Shown piece after piece: positions 8,529 to 16,725 of a DNA stretch of 64,000 bases. Origin of the DNA: Bin87 sp965219925 (GTDB lineage: Bacteria > Chloroflexota > Dehalococcoidia > Lucifugimonadales > UBA3495); contig OZ244795.1 of NCBI GenBank assembly GCA_965219925.1, positions 372,001-436,000 of the forward strand. Reading direction: 5' to 3'. Position 1 is the stretch's first letter. Each line of letters begins with the position of its first letter. The position numbers were made by a program, and so were the translations under genes. The notes below the pieces were generated by a model. The model saw only the letters and a program-made list of their open reading frames with translations, did not search any database and had not been told where the DNA came from.

Positions 8529-9767
8529 ATGCTGACCCTCGTTGAGCGTGCGATGCACGGCCCTTTTGTTATCGATGATGCCGACGGCCGCCGAGACGTG
8601 CTGAATACAGTGCAGCGGTTGGCAAAGGATTTAGAAGTAGAAGCGTACGTTGTAGGTGGGTCAGTGCGAGATCAGTTGCTTGGTATCCCGTACAACGACC
8701 TTGATATCACCGTGGCCGGCAGCGCCCTGCCCCTGGCCGAACGGCTCGCAACCGCGGTGGGAGGTCGGCTGACCGTGCATCAACGGTTTGGCACGGCGAC
8801 GGTTTCGATGCCGGATTTTGCCATCGACCTGGTAACGGCGCGCAGCGAATCGTATTACCATCCCGGCGCTTTGCCCCAGGTGAGGGCCGGTACGGTTGCC
8901 GACGACCTGGCCCGGCGCGACTTTACCATCAACGCGATGGCCGCATCCATTACGGATGAGTCCCTGGCGTTGGTCGATCCCCACGGGGGTCGCGCCGACC
9001 TGGAAGCCGGCCTCGTCCGCACCTTGCACCCTTTGAGTTTCGTCGACGACCCAACGCGGATATTCCGCGCCATACGGTACGAACAACGTTTCTCGTTCCG
9101 GATCGAAGACCAAACGTTGAACGAGTTACGGCACGCAGTTGAGCATGGCGCATTGGCCACGCTGACGGGCGACCGGATACGTCACGAGCTGGAACGTATA
9201 TTCAACGAAGCATCGCCGTTGCCGGCGTTGCGCCGGGCCGGCGAGCTGGGAGCGCTGTCCGCCGTACATTCGGCGTTGGGGCACACGCACCTGGAGGGGC
9301 TGGGAGACTGGTCGGCGACGCCGCTGAGCTGGGCAGCCGCGCTGGTGTGGCCGCTGTCCGCGGAGCAGGGGGCATCGCTGGCAACGCGACTGAACGCTCC
9401 GGCCGATCTGGTTCGCACCCTGGAGGACACCGCGCTGCTGACGGCCCGACAACCTCAGCTGGCCGAGGCAGGCTTGCTTCCTTCCGGCGTTTGCGCGCAG
9501 CTGGACGGTCTGTCGCCCGATGCTCTAGCAGCAGCGATGCGGTTGGCTGAGCCCGTGGTTGGCGAGCGCGTGGAACGCTACCTGTCGGAATGGTGGTCTG
9601 TTGCACCGCTGCTGCGGGGCACTGACCTGCTGGAGCTGGGTGTGCCATCCGGTCCAGCGGTGGGTGAAGCATTGCGGGCGCTGCGGCAGGCGCGCCTAGA
9701 TGGTCTTACGCACGACCGGCACGATGAAGAGAAACTGGCCCGACAGTGGGCTAACGCAAAAAACTAA
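8529..9767 (+). CDS. cca: CCA tRNA nucleotidyltransferase / poly(A) polymerase family protein
   Basis: A class II nucleotidyltransferase that builds or repairs the 3' CCA of tRNAs. 412 residues from ATG 8529. Motifs: VVGGSVRDQLLG (41-52), the catalytic carboxylates in NDLDIT (D57, D59), RRDFTINAMA for template or sugar recognition, and DDPTRIFRAIRYEQRFSFRI in the neck. No HD phosphohydrolase domain is visible in the C-terminal part. Another start (ATG 8553) is possible. The window's tRNA-Ser encodes its own CCA, so the enzyme may serve repair or other tRNAs. A poly(A) polymerase or A-adding activity cannot be excluded. Confidence 0.85.
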   Translation: MLTLVERAMHGPFVIDDADGRRDVLNTVQRLAKDLEVEAYVVGGSVRDQLLGIPYNDLDITVAGSALPLAERLATAVGGRLTVHQRFGTATVSMPDFAIDLVTARSESYYHPGALPQVRAGTVADDLARRDFTINAMAASITDESLALVDPHGGRADLEAGLVRTLHPLSFVDDPTRIFRAIRYEQRFSFRIEDQTLNELRHAVEHGALATLTGDRIRHELERIFNEASPLPALRRAGELGALSAVHSALGHTHLEGLGDWSATPLSWAAALVWPLSAEQGASLATRLNAPADLVRTLEDTALLTARQPQLAEAGLLPSGVCAQLDGLSPDALAAAMRLAEPVVGERVERYLSEWWSVAPLLRGTDLLELGVPSGPAVGEALRALRQARLDGLTHDRHDEEKLARQWANAKN

Positions 9768-9816
9768 CGCCAGGATCAAATTTTGAGTCAACATTGCACG
9801 GTAGGGAGGTAGTGAA

Positions 9817-10044
9817 GTGGTAACCATATTCCAGGTTTCAGGTCCAGCATACTGTGTGGTTTGCAACGAAGAGCTTGAGGGTCCGCACCGAACGACCTGC
9901 CAGATGTGCGGCGGACAGTTCCATCAACCCTGGTCACCCGACAGCGAGGCTCCGCGGTGCGGACGGGCAGCCAGCCACGATGAAACTCTCGCTGTAATCT
10001 TTCTGTGCCAGGATTGTTTCGACAACCGCCGGCCATCTTTCTAG
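9817..10044 (+). CDS. Small cysteine-rich, probably zinc-binding protein
   Basis: 75 residues starting at GTG 9817, with ribosome site GGGAGG 8 nt upstream. Cysteines are arranged as YCVVCNEEL, TCQMCGGQFH and LCQDC, with a further Cys and His between, a treble-clef or RING-like spacing that could bind two Zn ions. It ends 14 nt before the MDR dehydrogenase start, so the two are probably co-transcribed. I do not recognise a named family; a protein-protein or nucleic-acid role is a guess. Confidence 0.7.
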   Translation: MVTIFQVSGPAYCVVCNEELEGPHRTTCQMCGGQFHQPWSPDSEAPRCGRAASHDETLAVIFLCQDCFDNRRPSF

Positions 10045-10058
10045 GAGCGCCCGCCATT

Positions 10059-11096
10059 ATGAAAGCCGTTTATATCGAAGCCCACGGCGACGTGGACGTA
10101 CTGCAATATGGAGATCGCCCCGACCCCACGCCGGGATCGGGCGACGTGCTGGTTAGCGTGCAGGCCAGCGCGCTGAATCGCCTGGATATATTCACGCGCC
10201 AGGGGCAGAGGGGGCTGGAGCGGGAGTTTCCGCCGCCGCTGATTTTGGGAGGCGATACGGCCGGCGAGGTGGTGGCGACCGGGGCCAGCGTCAGTACGCT
10301 CAAGGTGGGGGACCGCGTAATCGTCAACCCACGCCTGGCCTGCGGAGTATGCCAGTGGTGTGGGTCTGGACGCGACGACCTTTGCCGCCGCAGCCGGTTC
10401 CTGGGGACGGCACGGGACGGCAGCTACGCCGAACTGGTGTCCGTGCCCGAGGTCAACGCCTACGCTCTGGACGGGTCGGTTGCGTATGAGGATGCGGCCG
10501 CCGTTCCGACGACGTATCTGCCCGTGTGGAACATGGCGGTGCGGCGCGCGGCGTTGCAGCCGTGGGAAACTGCCCTGGTGTTTTCGGCGTCTGCCGGCGT
10601 GGGCGCGGCGGCGATTCAGGTTTTCAAAAACGTGGTGGGAGCCACGGTTATCGCCACCACGAGCACTCCGGAAAAGGCGGAACAGGCTCGCAGCCTGGGA
10701 GCCGACCACGTTATCAACTATAACGAGGAAGACATAACGCAGCGAGTTCGCGAAATCACCGGCGGGGAGGGCGTCGACCTGCTGGTGGACCACGTGGGGG
10801 CCGATGTTTGGGCTCATGGATTCCGCTCGCTGCGACCGGGCGGCCGGTACTGCATCTGCGGAGCCACCAGCGGACTGCGGACCGAATTGCACCTGGGACT
10901 GCTGTTCAGCCGTCAGATTGAAATCTACGGCGGATACATGGGTTCCCGGGAGGACATGCGGCAGATCGTGGCGAGCCTGAACCGGGGAGTGATCAAACCG
11001 GCCATCCACCAGGTATTCCCCCTGGCGGAGGCGGCTGATGCCCACCGGGCCATGGAGGCCACCAACTTCTTTGGGAAACTGCTGCTGCGGCCGTAA
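10059..11096 (+). CDS. Zinc-type alcohol dehydrogenase / quinone oxidoreductase-like MDR protein
   Basis: 345 residues from ATG 10059 (site AGGAGCG upstream; MKAVYIEAHGDVDVLQYGDR is a typical MDR start). It has the GroES-like domain with GGDTAGEVVATGA and KVGDRV, a structural-zinc loop CGVCQWCGSGRDDLC (four Cys), and the Rossmann motif SASAGVGAAAIQ with NADP-type features. It ends with the usual HRAMEATNFFGKLLL. An NAD(P)H-dependent alcohol, aldehyde or quinone oxidoreductase; the catalytic zinc ligands are less clear, so a quinone-reductase-like role is possible. A longer reading frame from 10005 overlaps the preceding gene and is not preferred. Confidence 0.88.
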   Translation: MKAVYIEAHGDVDVLQYGDRPDPTPGSGDVLVSVQASALNRLDIFTRQGQRGLEREFPPPLILGGDTAGEVVATGASVSTLKVGDRVIVNPRLACGVCQWCGSGRDDLCRRSRFLGTARDGSYAELVSVPEVNAYALDGSVAYEDAAAVPTTYLPVWNMAVRRAALQPWETALVFSASAGVGAAAIQVFKNVVGATVIATTSTPEKAEQARSLGADHVINYNEEDITQRVREITGGEGVDLLVDHVGADVWAHGFRSLRPGGRYCICGATSGLRTELHLGLLFSRQIEIYGGYMGSREDMRQIVASLNRGVIKPAIHQVFPLAEAADAHRAMEATNFFGKLLLRP

Positions 11097-11143
11097 AAGA
11101 AGGCGTTATGACAGACTTGACGATGGACAATGCCGCAGAGGTC

Positions 11144-11325
11144 CTCACGCGTACCCGTTTAATCTGTCATTGCGAGGAGCACAGCCGCTCATGGTGAGCC
11201 TGTCGAACCACGTGGCAATCTCGATGAGGTTGAACACACGTTGGCGAACCGCCGTTGCTACGGCGACGAGATTGCCAACCCCCGCATCGGTACGGGGTCG
11301 CAATGACAAAGTGGGTACGCGTGAG
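11144..11325. repeat. Family-1 repeat, full copy
   Basis: Complete example. Outer inverted repeats: CTCACGCGTACCC (11144) and GGGTACGCGTGAG (ending 11325). Middle: CTGTCATTGCGAGGAG with TCGCAATGACA. Inner: GTGGCAATCTCG with CGACGAGATTGCC. The centre carries GGTTGAACACACGTTGGC and CGTTGCTACGGCG. It fills the gap between convergent genes. Confidence 0.85.
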
Positions 11326-11382
11326 CGCAGAGGTCAAGTTGACAACGCCCGCAAGGCACTGAACCGCTGAAGGTAAACTCCG

Positions 11383-12075
11383 CTATTCCGGGACAAGGCG
11401 GGCCTCATCAATCTCGAACCAGTACACCTGGGCGGAGTTTATGGCTTCGGCCACGTCGTTGACGCGGCGGACTCCCATCACCGCCGACCATCCGGGAAGG
11501 CCAGTGAAACGGGTTATATACTCGGCGTTTCGAACCGCCCGAGTCACGTCGCGTTCGTCAACGGTGAAGGACGCCTCGGCGGCGACGTAGCCGATTTGTC
11601 CGCTTTCGTTTGCTACCTCAACGATAAAATCGGCCCGGCGAAAACTACGCAAGTCGGGGATGGGCAACCCGGTCCGATCGCTGGAACTAACCAGCTGGCG
11701 AACCTCGTCTCGGGTGAGGGTGTGGCGGTGCTGGAATCCCATTTCATCCAGCATCGTCCGCATCTCATCGTATGCGACGTCGTAAGTGAAGCGGCCTTTG
11801 ATGATAGCAAAATCATCAAATACGCGTTTCTGCGCTCGCTCTAAATCATCAATGCGGTTCAATATAGCGGCTTGCCCGTATTTCAGGGACGCTATATCAG
11901 CTTCCATACGGCCCGCACGTTGGGTAGATGCTTCGATGAATTGACCCATAATTGAGGGCAACTCAAGCAATTCCTTGCTCAGAAGCAGGGAGCGGACGGT
12001 ATCCGCCCAATCGGGGTTTTCGCGCAGGATTCGGGCGAAATCGTCCATCGTGTTGATGGTGGTCATTTCAATCAC
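11383..12075 (-). CDS. Coiled-coil protein with putative PD-(D/E)XK nuclease-like domain
   Basis: 230 residues. The N-terminal third is helical. Residues about 45-95 form a probable coiled coil (MEADIASLKYGQAAILNRID, DDLERAQKR). The C-terminal half has alternating strands with RRADFIVEVAN and GYVAAEASFT, which fit the D and E-x-x positions of PD-(D/E)XK enzymes, followed by DERDVTRAVRNAEYI. Related hypothetical proteins occur in Chloroflexota and Cyanobacteria. No restriction-modification partner is nearby. Nuclease activity is inference. Start is ATG 12075 or 12066. Confidence 0.6.
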   Translation of the reverse strand: MIEMTTINTMDDFARILRENPDWADTVRSLLLSKELLELPSIMGQFIEASTQRAGRMEADIASLKYGQAAILNRIDDLERAQKRVFDDFAIIKGRFTYDVAYDEMRTMLDEMGFQHRHTLTRDEVRQLVSSSDRTGLPIPDLRSFRRADFIVEVANESGQIGYVAAEASFTVDERDVTRAVRNAEYITRFTGLPGWSAVMGVRRVNDVAEAINSAQVYWFEIDEARLVPE

Positions 12076-12140
12076 ATCGGCGGGAGCGGGTTCTCATCAA
12101 GTATAGCATCGCTATGACCCCACCGGATTTGTCCCGTCGT

Positions 12141-13364
12141 TCAGCCGCCCGCCATTACCGCTGCCAGGTCGGGATGCAGTGCGCTTTCAGGCTTGCCGAT
12201 GCCGACGTAATTCAGTCGCCTGACATACTGCCTGATGTAGTCGCGACGCAACCGGTTTACTGCCTCCATGCCAACCTTCATACCGGACACGGAGCCGCCG
12301 GCGATGATGGCCATTGCTTCCCACAGCACCGGGTCTTGCAACTCGCCGGCCATATCCTTTTCGATGGAACCCAGAATGCGCCGCAGGGAAGTGGCGAAAT
12401 TCGCGCCCTGGATGCCCACAGAGTGCTTCAGCATTGCTTGGCCGTATGCCATGTGCCGCGCTTTGTCCTGCAGACACAGGCTGAATATCTTGCGGTCGGC
12501 GGGGTTATTGGCGTAGTGGGCGCCAAATCGGTACAGCATCAGGGTCAGTGTGCCGCGGGCGATGTAAAGTGAGACAGAGGTTTCGGGCCAGCCGGCGCGG
12601 GTTTCCATCATCCGCCGGTTCATCATGCCGGGAGACTCCAGACCCAGCGTGCCGCCGTTGGACAGGGCGCGATGGCGCATCGCCTCGTAATGGCGGGCCG
12701 AATCAAATTCCTGCGTGGCCAGGAACATTTTGGGTTCGATATAGGCGTAATTCATCCGGTGCAGCCACTGGCCGATAGTGTCGGTTTCCGCGGTGGCATG
12801 ATGACCCAGCTCAGTGCACAGCTGGCACCAGGCCAGTTCCAGGGCTTCCGCCTGGGGAACCAGAGTATCCCAGGGGATGTCCTGCATGGCCACCCACCGG
12901 CGTTGAATCGCCTCTTCATACAGAGCCGGAGTATTGTCCGACCACAATTCCTCCTTGCGGTTCACCGAGTAGTTGTCGAGGCGGGGCAAACCCGGAATGG
13001 CGAACGATCCCCGGGGCATACGGGTCATTTCCCGGCTCTCATCGGGGATGTCGCCATAGATGCCGATGTTGATCGCCTCAATGGTCAGGCCGCGGGAGCT
13101 CAGTGGGGCACGCACCCCCCACTGCCGGGTATCCTTCATCCACGGATAACGGTCGCTGGGCGATAGGGGAACCTCGGGTTCGGCCTCGACGTCGGCCACC
13201 GCATCAGGAGCTTCGGCGGGAGGCGGGTCGTCCTGGCCGGCAACGGTCTGCTGGACCCGTTCAGCCGCGGACGAATGGTAACGCCCGGTGGGGTCGCTTT
13301 CGTCGACCGGATTATCGCCCGGCTGGCTCCCGTCGCTGTTCTGGGCATCGTTTTGAGTAGCCAT
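12141..13364 (-). CDS. Ferritin-like-fold protein, degenerate paralog lacking the di-iron ligands
   Basis: 407 residues from ATG 13364, chosen for GAGGGAAA directly upstream. It is paralogous to the protein at 13967-15064: both have 'LYEEA..RQW...DIPW' and 'CQL' helices and an FLxTQ...RH segment. Where the paralog has ESRH this one has SARH; where the paralog has QDEARH it has QDKARH; and the glutamates of helices 1 and 3 align with Ala and Gly. All four candidate carboxylate ligands are thus replaced while both His remain. A Pro/Asp/Glu-rich N-terminal tail of about 75 residues precedes the fold. A structural or non-enzymatic role is inferred. Confidence 0.65.
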   Translation of the reverse strand: MATQNDAQNSDGSQPGDNPVDESDPTGRYHSSAAERVQQTVAGQDDPPPAEAPDAVADVEAEPEVPLSPSDRYPWMKDTRQWGVRAPLSSRGLTIEAINIGIYGDIPDESREMTRMPRGSFAIPGLPRLDNYSVNRKEELWSDNTPALYEEAIQRRWVAMQDIPWDTLVPQAEALELAWCQLCTELGHHATAETDTIGQWLHRMNYAYIEPKMFLATQEFDSARHYEAMRHRALSNGGTLGLESPGMMNRRMMETRAGWPETSVSLYIARGTLTLMLYRFGAHYANNPADRKIFSLCLQDKARHMAYGQAMLKHSVGIQGANFATSLRRILGSIEKDMAGELQDPVLWEAMAIIAGGSVSGMKVGMEAVNRLRRDYIRQYVRRLNYVGIGKPESALHPDLAAVMAGG

Positions 13365-13463
13365 TTTCCCTCGCAGCCGTTGAGTTTCAGGATTAGCAGT
13401 ACGGCCCGTCAACTCGAGGTCCGACGGGCCGCTCAGATGTTGCAGTCGCCGATTGCGGGTGCG

Positions 13464-13850
13464 TTAGGAATCGTCAGCATTCCCAATGAGAGACTCCAGC
13501 TTATCCAGGAGTCGCCTGACGTCCTCCAGCCCAGACTCTACATCGGCAGTAGTGTCCAAGTCTTCATAGAAGTTAATATGCAAACTATCAGCCACCCTGT
13601 AAAGCTGCCGAATCTCGTTGTCACCAGTTTCGTCGGCCAACCGGCTGGCTACACGTCGAATCAGGCGATGCCCCTTATGGTCCCACCCACGTTGCTCGGC
13701 AATGGATTTGAGCATCTGCGCTGCCGCGCCCCAACCCTTTTCGGACGCTTGACGCAGGTCTCCCTGCTCTAGCTCTATGAAGCCTTGAGCCAGCAACGCC
13801 CTGCTGGCATCCTGGTATGTCTGAACCTGCATATTGACGGTCCCTACCAA
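13464..13850 (-). CDS. PaREP1-like small helical protein, copy 4
   Basis: 128 residues, a more divergent member of the family: GDLRQASEKGWGAAAQMLKS, IAEQRGW and ADSLHINFYEDL are the canonical PaREP1 signature. The residue aligned with the Arg of copies 1-3 is Ser, but the His is kept. It sits between the two ferritin-like paralogs on the same strand. ATG at 13850; an internal ATG at 13832 is also possible. Function unknown. Confidence 0.75.
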   Translation of the reverse strand: MVGTVNMQVQTYQDASRALLAQGFIELEQGDLRQASEKGWGAAAQMLKSIAEQRGWDHKGHRLIRRVASRLADETGDNEIRQLYRVADSLHINFYEDLDTTADVESGLEDVRRLLDKLESLIGNADDS

Positions 13851-13910
13851 ATATACGTGGCATTTTAGGCCATATCAGCGTCGTCCACGCCGCCTGGAAG
13901 CATAGCCAGA

Positions 13911-13966
13911 GGCCGTCGGTCAGGTTGGCGCCGAGCGCGGCGGGATTCTCCCCGCCGTGGCCCGTT
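13911..13966 (-). other. Scrap of ferritin-like coding sequence duplicated after its own gene
   Basis: Read on the minus strand, this stretch encodes GGENPAALGANLTDG, matching GGENPAARGANLTAD inside the neighbouring gene (coding bases about 14159-14206). The match covers roughly 48 bp at about 80% identity and begins just after the stop codon at 13967. It is not part of an open gene and looks like a remnant of a deleted third paralog or of a tandem duplication. Confidence 0.6.
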
Positions 13967-15064
13967 TTACGCGGCTGCTTGGTAAGCCTCTAGCAGCGCC
14001 GGATTGACGCGGCCGTTTTCGATGCGGTCGTTGAAGCCACAGGACTTGAGGCGCTGGAAGTATTCCTTGACCTGGCGCTGCCGGATGGCGGCCAGTATCT
14101 TTTGCCCTTCGTCGGCCTTGTGGGCGCCGCCGCCGAGGAGAATGGCCAGGGAATCAGCCGTGAGGTTGGCGCCGCGGGCCGCGGGGTTCTCGCCGCCGTT
14201 GCCAGTGGCCTGCCGGTCTTCGGCCTCATCCAGGTACGCGTGCATTTCGTCGCGGCGCTCGGGGATGCATTCGTTCATGTAGCGGGCGTGCAGTACGCCG
14301 AAAGCCACGTGACGAGCCTCGTCCTGCGCGGCGCGGCGGTAGATTGCCTTTTCAGCGTCGTTGTACGCCATCAGCTCGCCCAGCCGGAAAAGCGTGAGTA
14401 CGTTGCCCTCGCCGACGATGTGCAGTCGGCTGGACATTTCGGTGAACTCACGGGCGTTGTCGGTGCTGCCACCGGTAACATCACTAACCGAGTCGATCAT
14501 CCGCATCAGGCCGCCGCCGTTGGCCAGCGCCCGCTTGCGGAACACCTCCATGTGGCGGGATTCGTCCATCACCTGGGTCAGCAGGAACATGCGGACTTCG
14601 TGGTAGTCGGGGGACATCTGGGCGATGAAGCGTCCCGGGACATCGGCGGCTACGAATTCAACCTGGGCGAAGAAGGTTGCCAGTTGGCACTGGGCTGCTT
14701 CAACATCGTCGGGCAGCGGGCGCAGGGATTCCCAGGGAATGTCGGTAGCCGAGGACCACTGTCGGGACACGGCCTCCTGGTAGAGCTTGGTAAGGTTGTA
14801 GCCCCAAACTTCACTCTTGTCGCGGAAGGTGTAGGCGGCGTACTGTGGCGAGCCCTCTCGAGGCAGCGCGCCCCGGACGCGTTGGGTCTGATTGGGCGAT
14901 TCGTCGATCAGGCCCGGCGTATTCTCCGCGAGGGTGGGGTCGTGGGCCAACTCATCGGCAGCGCCGGGAATCTGGTCCTTAATACGCTGCAGCCAAGAGA
15001 GGTCGAAGCCCTCCTGCACGGCTTGTTCCATCTCGGAGGTGGAGCGGTCTTGCAAGGTTGCCAT
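13967..15064 (-). CDS. Ferritin-like (di-iron carboxylate) domain protein
   Basis: 365 residues. A four-helix-bundle protein related to R2-like and AurF-like oxygenases. Helix 1 carries FFAQVEFVAAD, helix 2 carries QVMDESRHMEVF (ExRH), helix 3 carries GEGNVLTLFRLGEL and helix 4 carries QDEARHVAFG (ExRH), a full set of Glu/His ligands for a di-iron site. Gly/Asn/Ala-rich linker GNGGENPAARGANLTAD precedes the last helices. It probably oxidises an organic substrate or handles iron; substrate unknown. Start ATG 15064 (MATLQDRSTSEMEQ). Confidence 0.75.
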   Translation of the reverse strand: MATLQDRSTSEMEQAVQEGFDLSWLQRIKDQIPGAADELAHDPTLAENTPGLIDESPNQTQRVRGALPREGSPQYAAYTFRDKSEVWGYNLTKLYQEAVSRQWSSATDIPWESLRPLPDDVEAAQCQLATFFAQVEFVAADVPGRFIAQMSPDYHEVRMFLLTQVMDESRHMEVFRKRALANGGGLMRMIDSVSDVTGGSTDNAREFTEMSSRLHIVGEGNVLTLFRLGELMAYNDAEKAIYRRAAQDEARHVAFGVLHARYMNECIPERRDEMHAYLDEAEDRQATGNGGENPAARGANLTADSLAILLGGGAHKADEGQKILAAIRQRQVKEYFQRLKSCGFNDRIENGRVNPALLEAYQAAA

Positions 15065-15245
15065 TATCTGCTCCTAACGACAGTCCAATATACACTGAAA
15101 GCCGCCCGCGCTGTCTGGCGGCACGGACACGTTGCGCCACTATCAGTTTTCTATGATAGCGGAATGTATCCCAAAACAGGGTGCAGCGTCAAGCGATCGG
15201 GATAAGTTTCATGTAAAAGTTCGCTGCGAGTAGTAGTTCTGGATG

Positions 15246-15284
15246 GCATCGACGGGATTCGGCTCGTCGATGCAGCAAGCTTGC
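15246..15284. other. Hairpin plus palindrome in the bfd leader
   Basis: GCATCGACG (15246-15254) pairs perfectly with CGTCGATGC (15265-15273) around a 10-nt loop, followed at once by the palindrome GCAAGCTTGC (15275-15284). It lies in the roughly 370-bp gap between the divergent ferritin-like gene (start 15064) and bfd (start 15434). No U-tract, so a terminator is unlikely; a leader RNA structure or protein site is possible. The rest of the gap shows no gene. Confidence 0.45.
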
Positions 15285-15433
15285 ATATCGGTCAAATCAA
15301 GCGCAGAGTAAGTACCGATAACTGCAATAATATCGTAGGGACACCGCAGTAAAACCGTGTTGACTTACTAAAAATTAATATTAGACTGATGACATTCGTT
15401 AGTGAAGCCGCTTGGACATTGGAGAGCGAGAGC

Positions 15434-15691
15434 ATGTTCTTGTGCGTGTGCAAGGGTATCCGGGTTTCTGAGGCGGTGGACGCTGCCAAATCGGGAGCGA
15501 AGTCTCCCAAGTCCCTGATTGAACGGTTCGGTTTTGAAGACGCCGAATGTTGCGGCAGGTGCGCGCGTGACATTGACGCCCTTGTAGTGTTGGTTACGGA
15601 TGAACTAGAGAAGTCCCGGCTAAAGAATCGAGCCGGAGCTACCTCAGGCCAGAGGCAGCATACCGCTGTTCCCACACGGGGCTTTCACTAA
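15434..15691 (+). CDS. bfd: Bacterioferritin-associated ferredoxin-like [2Fe-2S] protein
   Basis: 85 residues from ATG 15434 (GGAGAGCGAGAGC precedes it). C4-x-C6 and C40-x2-C43 match the BFD-like [2Fe-2S] pattern (FLCVCKGI ... CCGRC), and the helical RVSEAVDAA segment fits. Bfd docks on bacterioferritin and passes electrons to release Fe(II) from the core. The gene lies upstream of bfr on the same strand, supporting this role. The last about 25 residues form a basic tail beyond the usual 60-70 residue domain. Confidence 0.82.
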   Translation: MFLCVCKGIRVSEAVDAAKSGAKSPKSLIERFGFEDAECCGRCARDIDALVVLVTDELEKSRLKNRAGATSGQRQHTAVPTRGFH

Positions 15692-15718
15692 ATATCGATT
15701 AGCGTCGCCGATCAGAAA

Positions 15719-15840
15719 GTTACAAAAGCCCTATGGCGAGTGCAGCGTGGCGATCTTCTTTGGGTAGTTCAGACGCTTGGCGTGGAGCGCTGCTCGCAGC
15801 GGAGCGAGATTCCTCATTTCGCTTGGAATGACAGAGGCAA
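15719..15840. repeat. Degenerate repeat between bfd and bfr
   Basis: GGCGTGGAGCGCTGCTCGCA ... GCGAGATTCCTCATTTCGCT ... GGAATGACAG resembles the dispersed repeats in altered form. No gene is seen between 15692 and 16153. Confidence 0.45.
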
Positions 15841-16153
15841 GCCGGGCGGTTACGCAATTTTCTAATCGCCGACAGAGGCGGCCAAAATAACGGCAACGGG
15901 CTATTGGGGGTTTTGGCAAGGCAGGTTTCCCTGCTGACCATAGCGTGTAGGGGTGCGTCTGAAACCCGCTCCTGCGGCGCCTGGTGTAAACTACCGAAAC
16001 AAACAAACGCTAGCCACGATATCCGGGCGGCGATTGATGGAGCCATCGGCGCATTGTATTGATGGGCTATTAGTGAACTACGAAAGTTCACCTAGGCTAA
16101 CGCCTGTGGCGAAGCCGATACACGCTACTGGAATTCAATCGAGGAAGATTATA

Positions 16154-16627
16154 ATGAAGGCAAAAGACGGTGTGATCGAACATCTCAACAATATACTGAC
16201 CATCGAACTCACGGCCATCAACCAGTATTTTGTCCAATCCGAGATGAGCAAGAATTGGGGATTTAACCGCATGGCCAACAGCCTGCGCTCCAATAGCTTT
16301 GAGGAGATGAAAGATGCTCAACACCTCATCCAGCATATCCTCTACCTAGAGGGAGTGCCTAACGTGCAACGGATGAATCAAGTGATGGTGGGAGAAACTG
16401 TCCTGGAGAACTTGGAACTGGACCTTCAGGCGGAGTTGGGCGCAGTCACGGCCCTGACAGAGGCCATTACCCACTGCACTCAGGCCGAGGACTACACCAC
16501 CCGCAGCATCCTGGAAGAGATGATTCGTTCGGAAGAAGAGCACGTCGATTGGGTCGAGACCCAACTGGAGACCATCAAGATAATCGGTGTGGACCTCTAC
16601 CTGAACCAGCAAATCCACGAAGACTGA
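16154..16627 (+). CDS. bfr: Bacterioferritin
   Basis: 157 residues from ATG 16154 with GAGGAAG upstream, the exact length of classical Bfr. A 24-mer iron-storage protein with a ferroxidase centre and inter-subunit haem. E18, Y25, E51, M52 (haem ligand), E94, E127 and H130 fall on standard Bfr numbering. The usual H54 ligand is Asp here (EEMKDAQHL instead of EMKHAD), so one ferroxidase iron would have an all-oxygen ligand set at that position. bfd lies about 460 bp upstream. A strong hairpin follows the gene. Confidence 0.92.
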   Translation: MKAKDGVIEHLNNILTIELTAINQYFVQSEMSKNWGFNRMANSLRSNSFEEMKDAQHLIQHILYLEGVPNVQRMNQVMVGETVLENLELDLQAELGAVTALTEAITHCTQAEDYTTRSILEEMIRSEEEHVDWVETQLETIKIIGVDLYLNQQIHED

Positions 16628-16688
16628 CCGCCGGCTGCAACCCTCAGCCTCGCCAGCTATCAATTCCATTCGCAAGCTCTGTCCACAT

Positions 16689-16721
16689 CCACGGCCCCTC
16701 TCTTGACGGGAGGGGCCGTGG
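16689..16721. terminator. Bidirectional hairpin between bfr and plsY
   Basis: CCACGGCCCCTC (16689-16700) pairs perfectly with GAGGGGCCGTGG (16710-16721) around 9 nt. It lies 61 nt after the bfr stop and 4 nt beyond the plsY stop on the other strand. No clear U-tract, but the position between converging genes supports termination. Confidence 0.65.
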
Positions 16722-16725
16722 ATGG

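Noticed and set aside
14102..15205. Long plus-strand frame antisense to the ferritin-like gene
   Set aside because: Shadow frame; the ExRH iron-binding motifs are encoded on the minus strand.
15240..15420. tmRNA-like start (ATCGACGGGATT) near a hairpin
   Set aside because: The motif resembles the 5' domain of tmRNA, but no tRNA-like 3' end, tag reading frame or T-arm (GGTTCGAATCC type) follows within several hundred bp.
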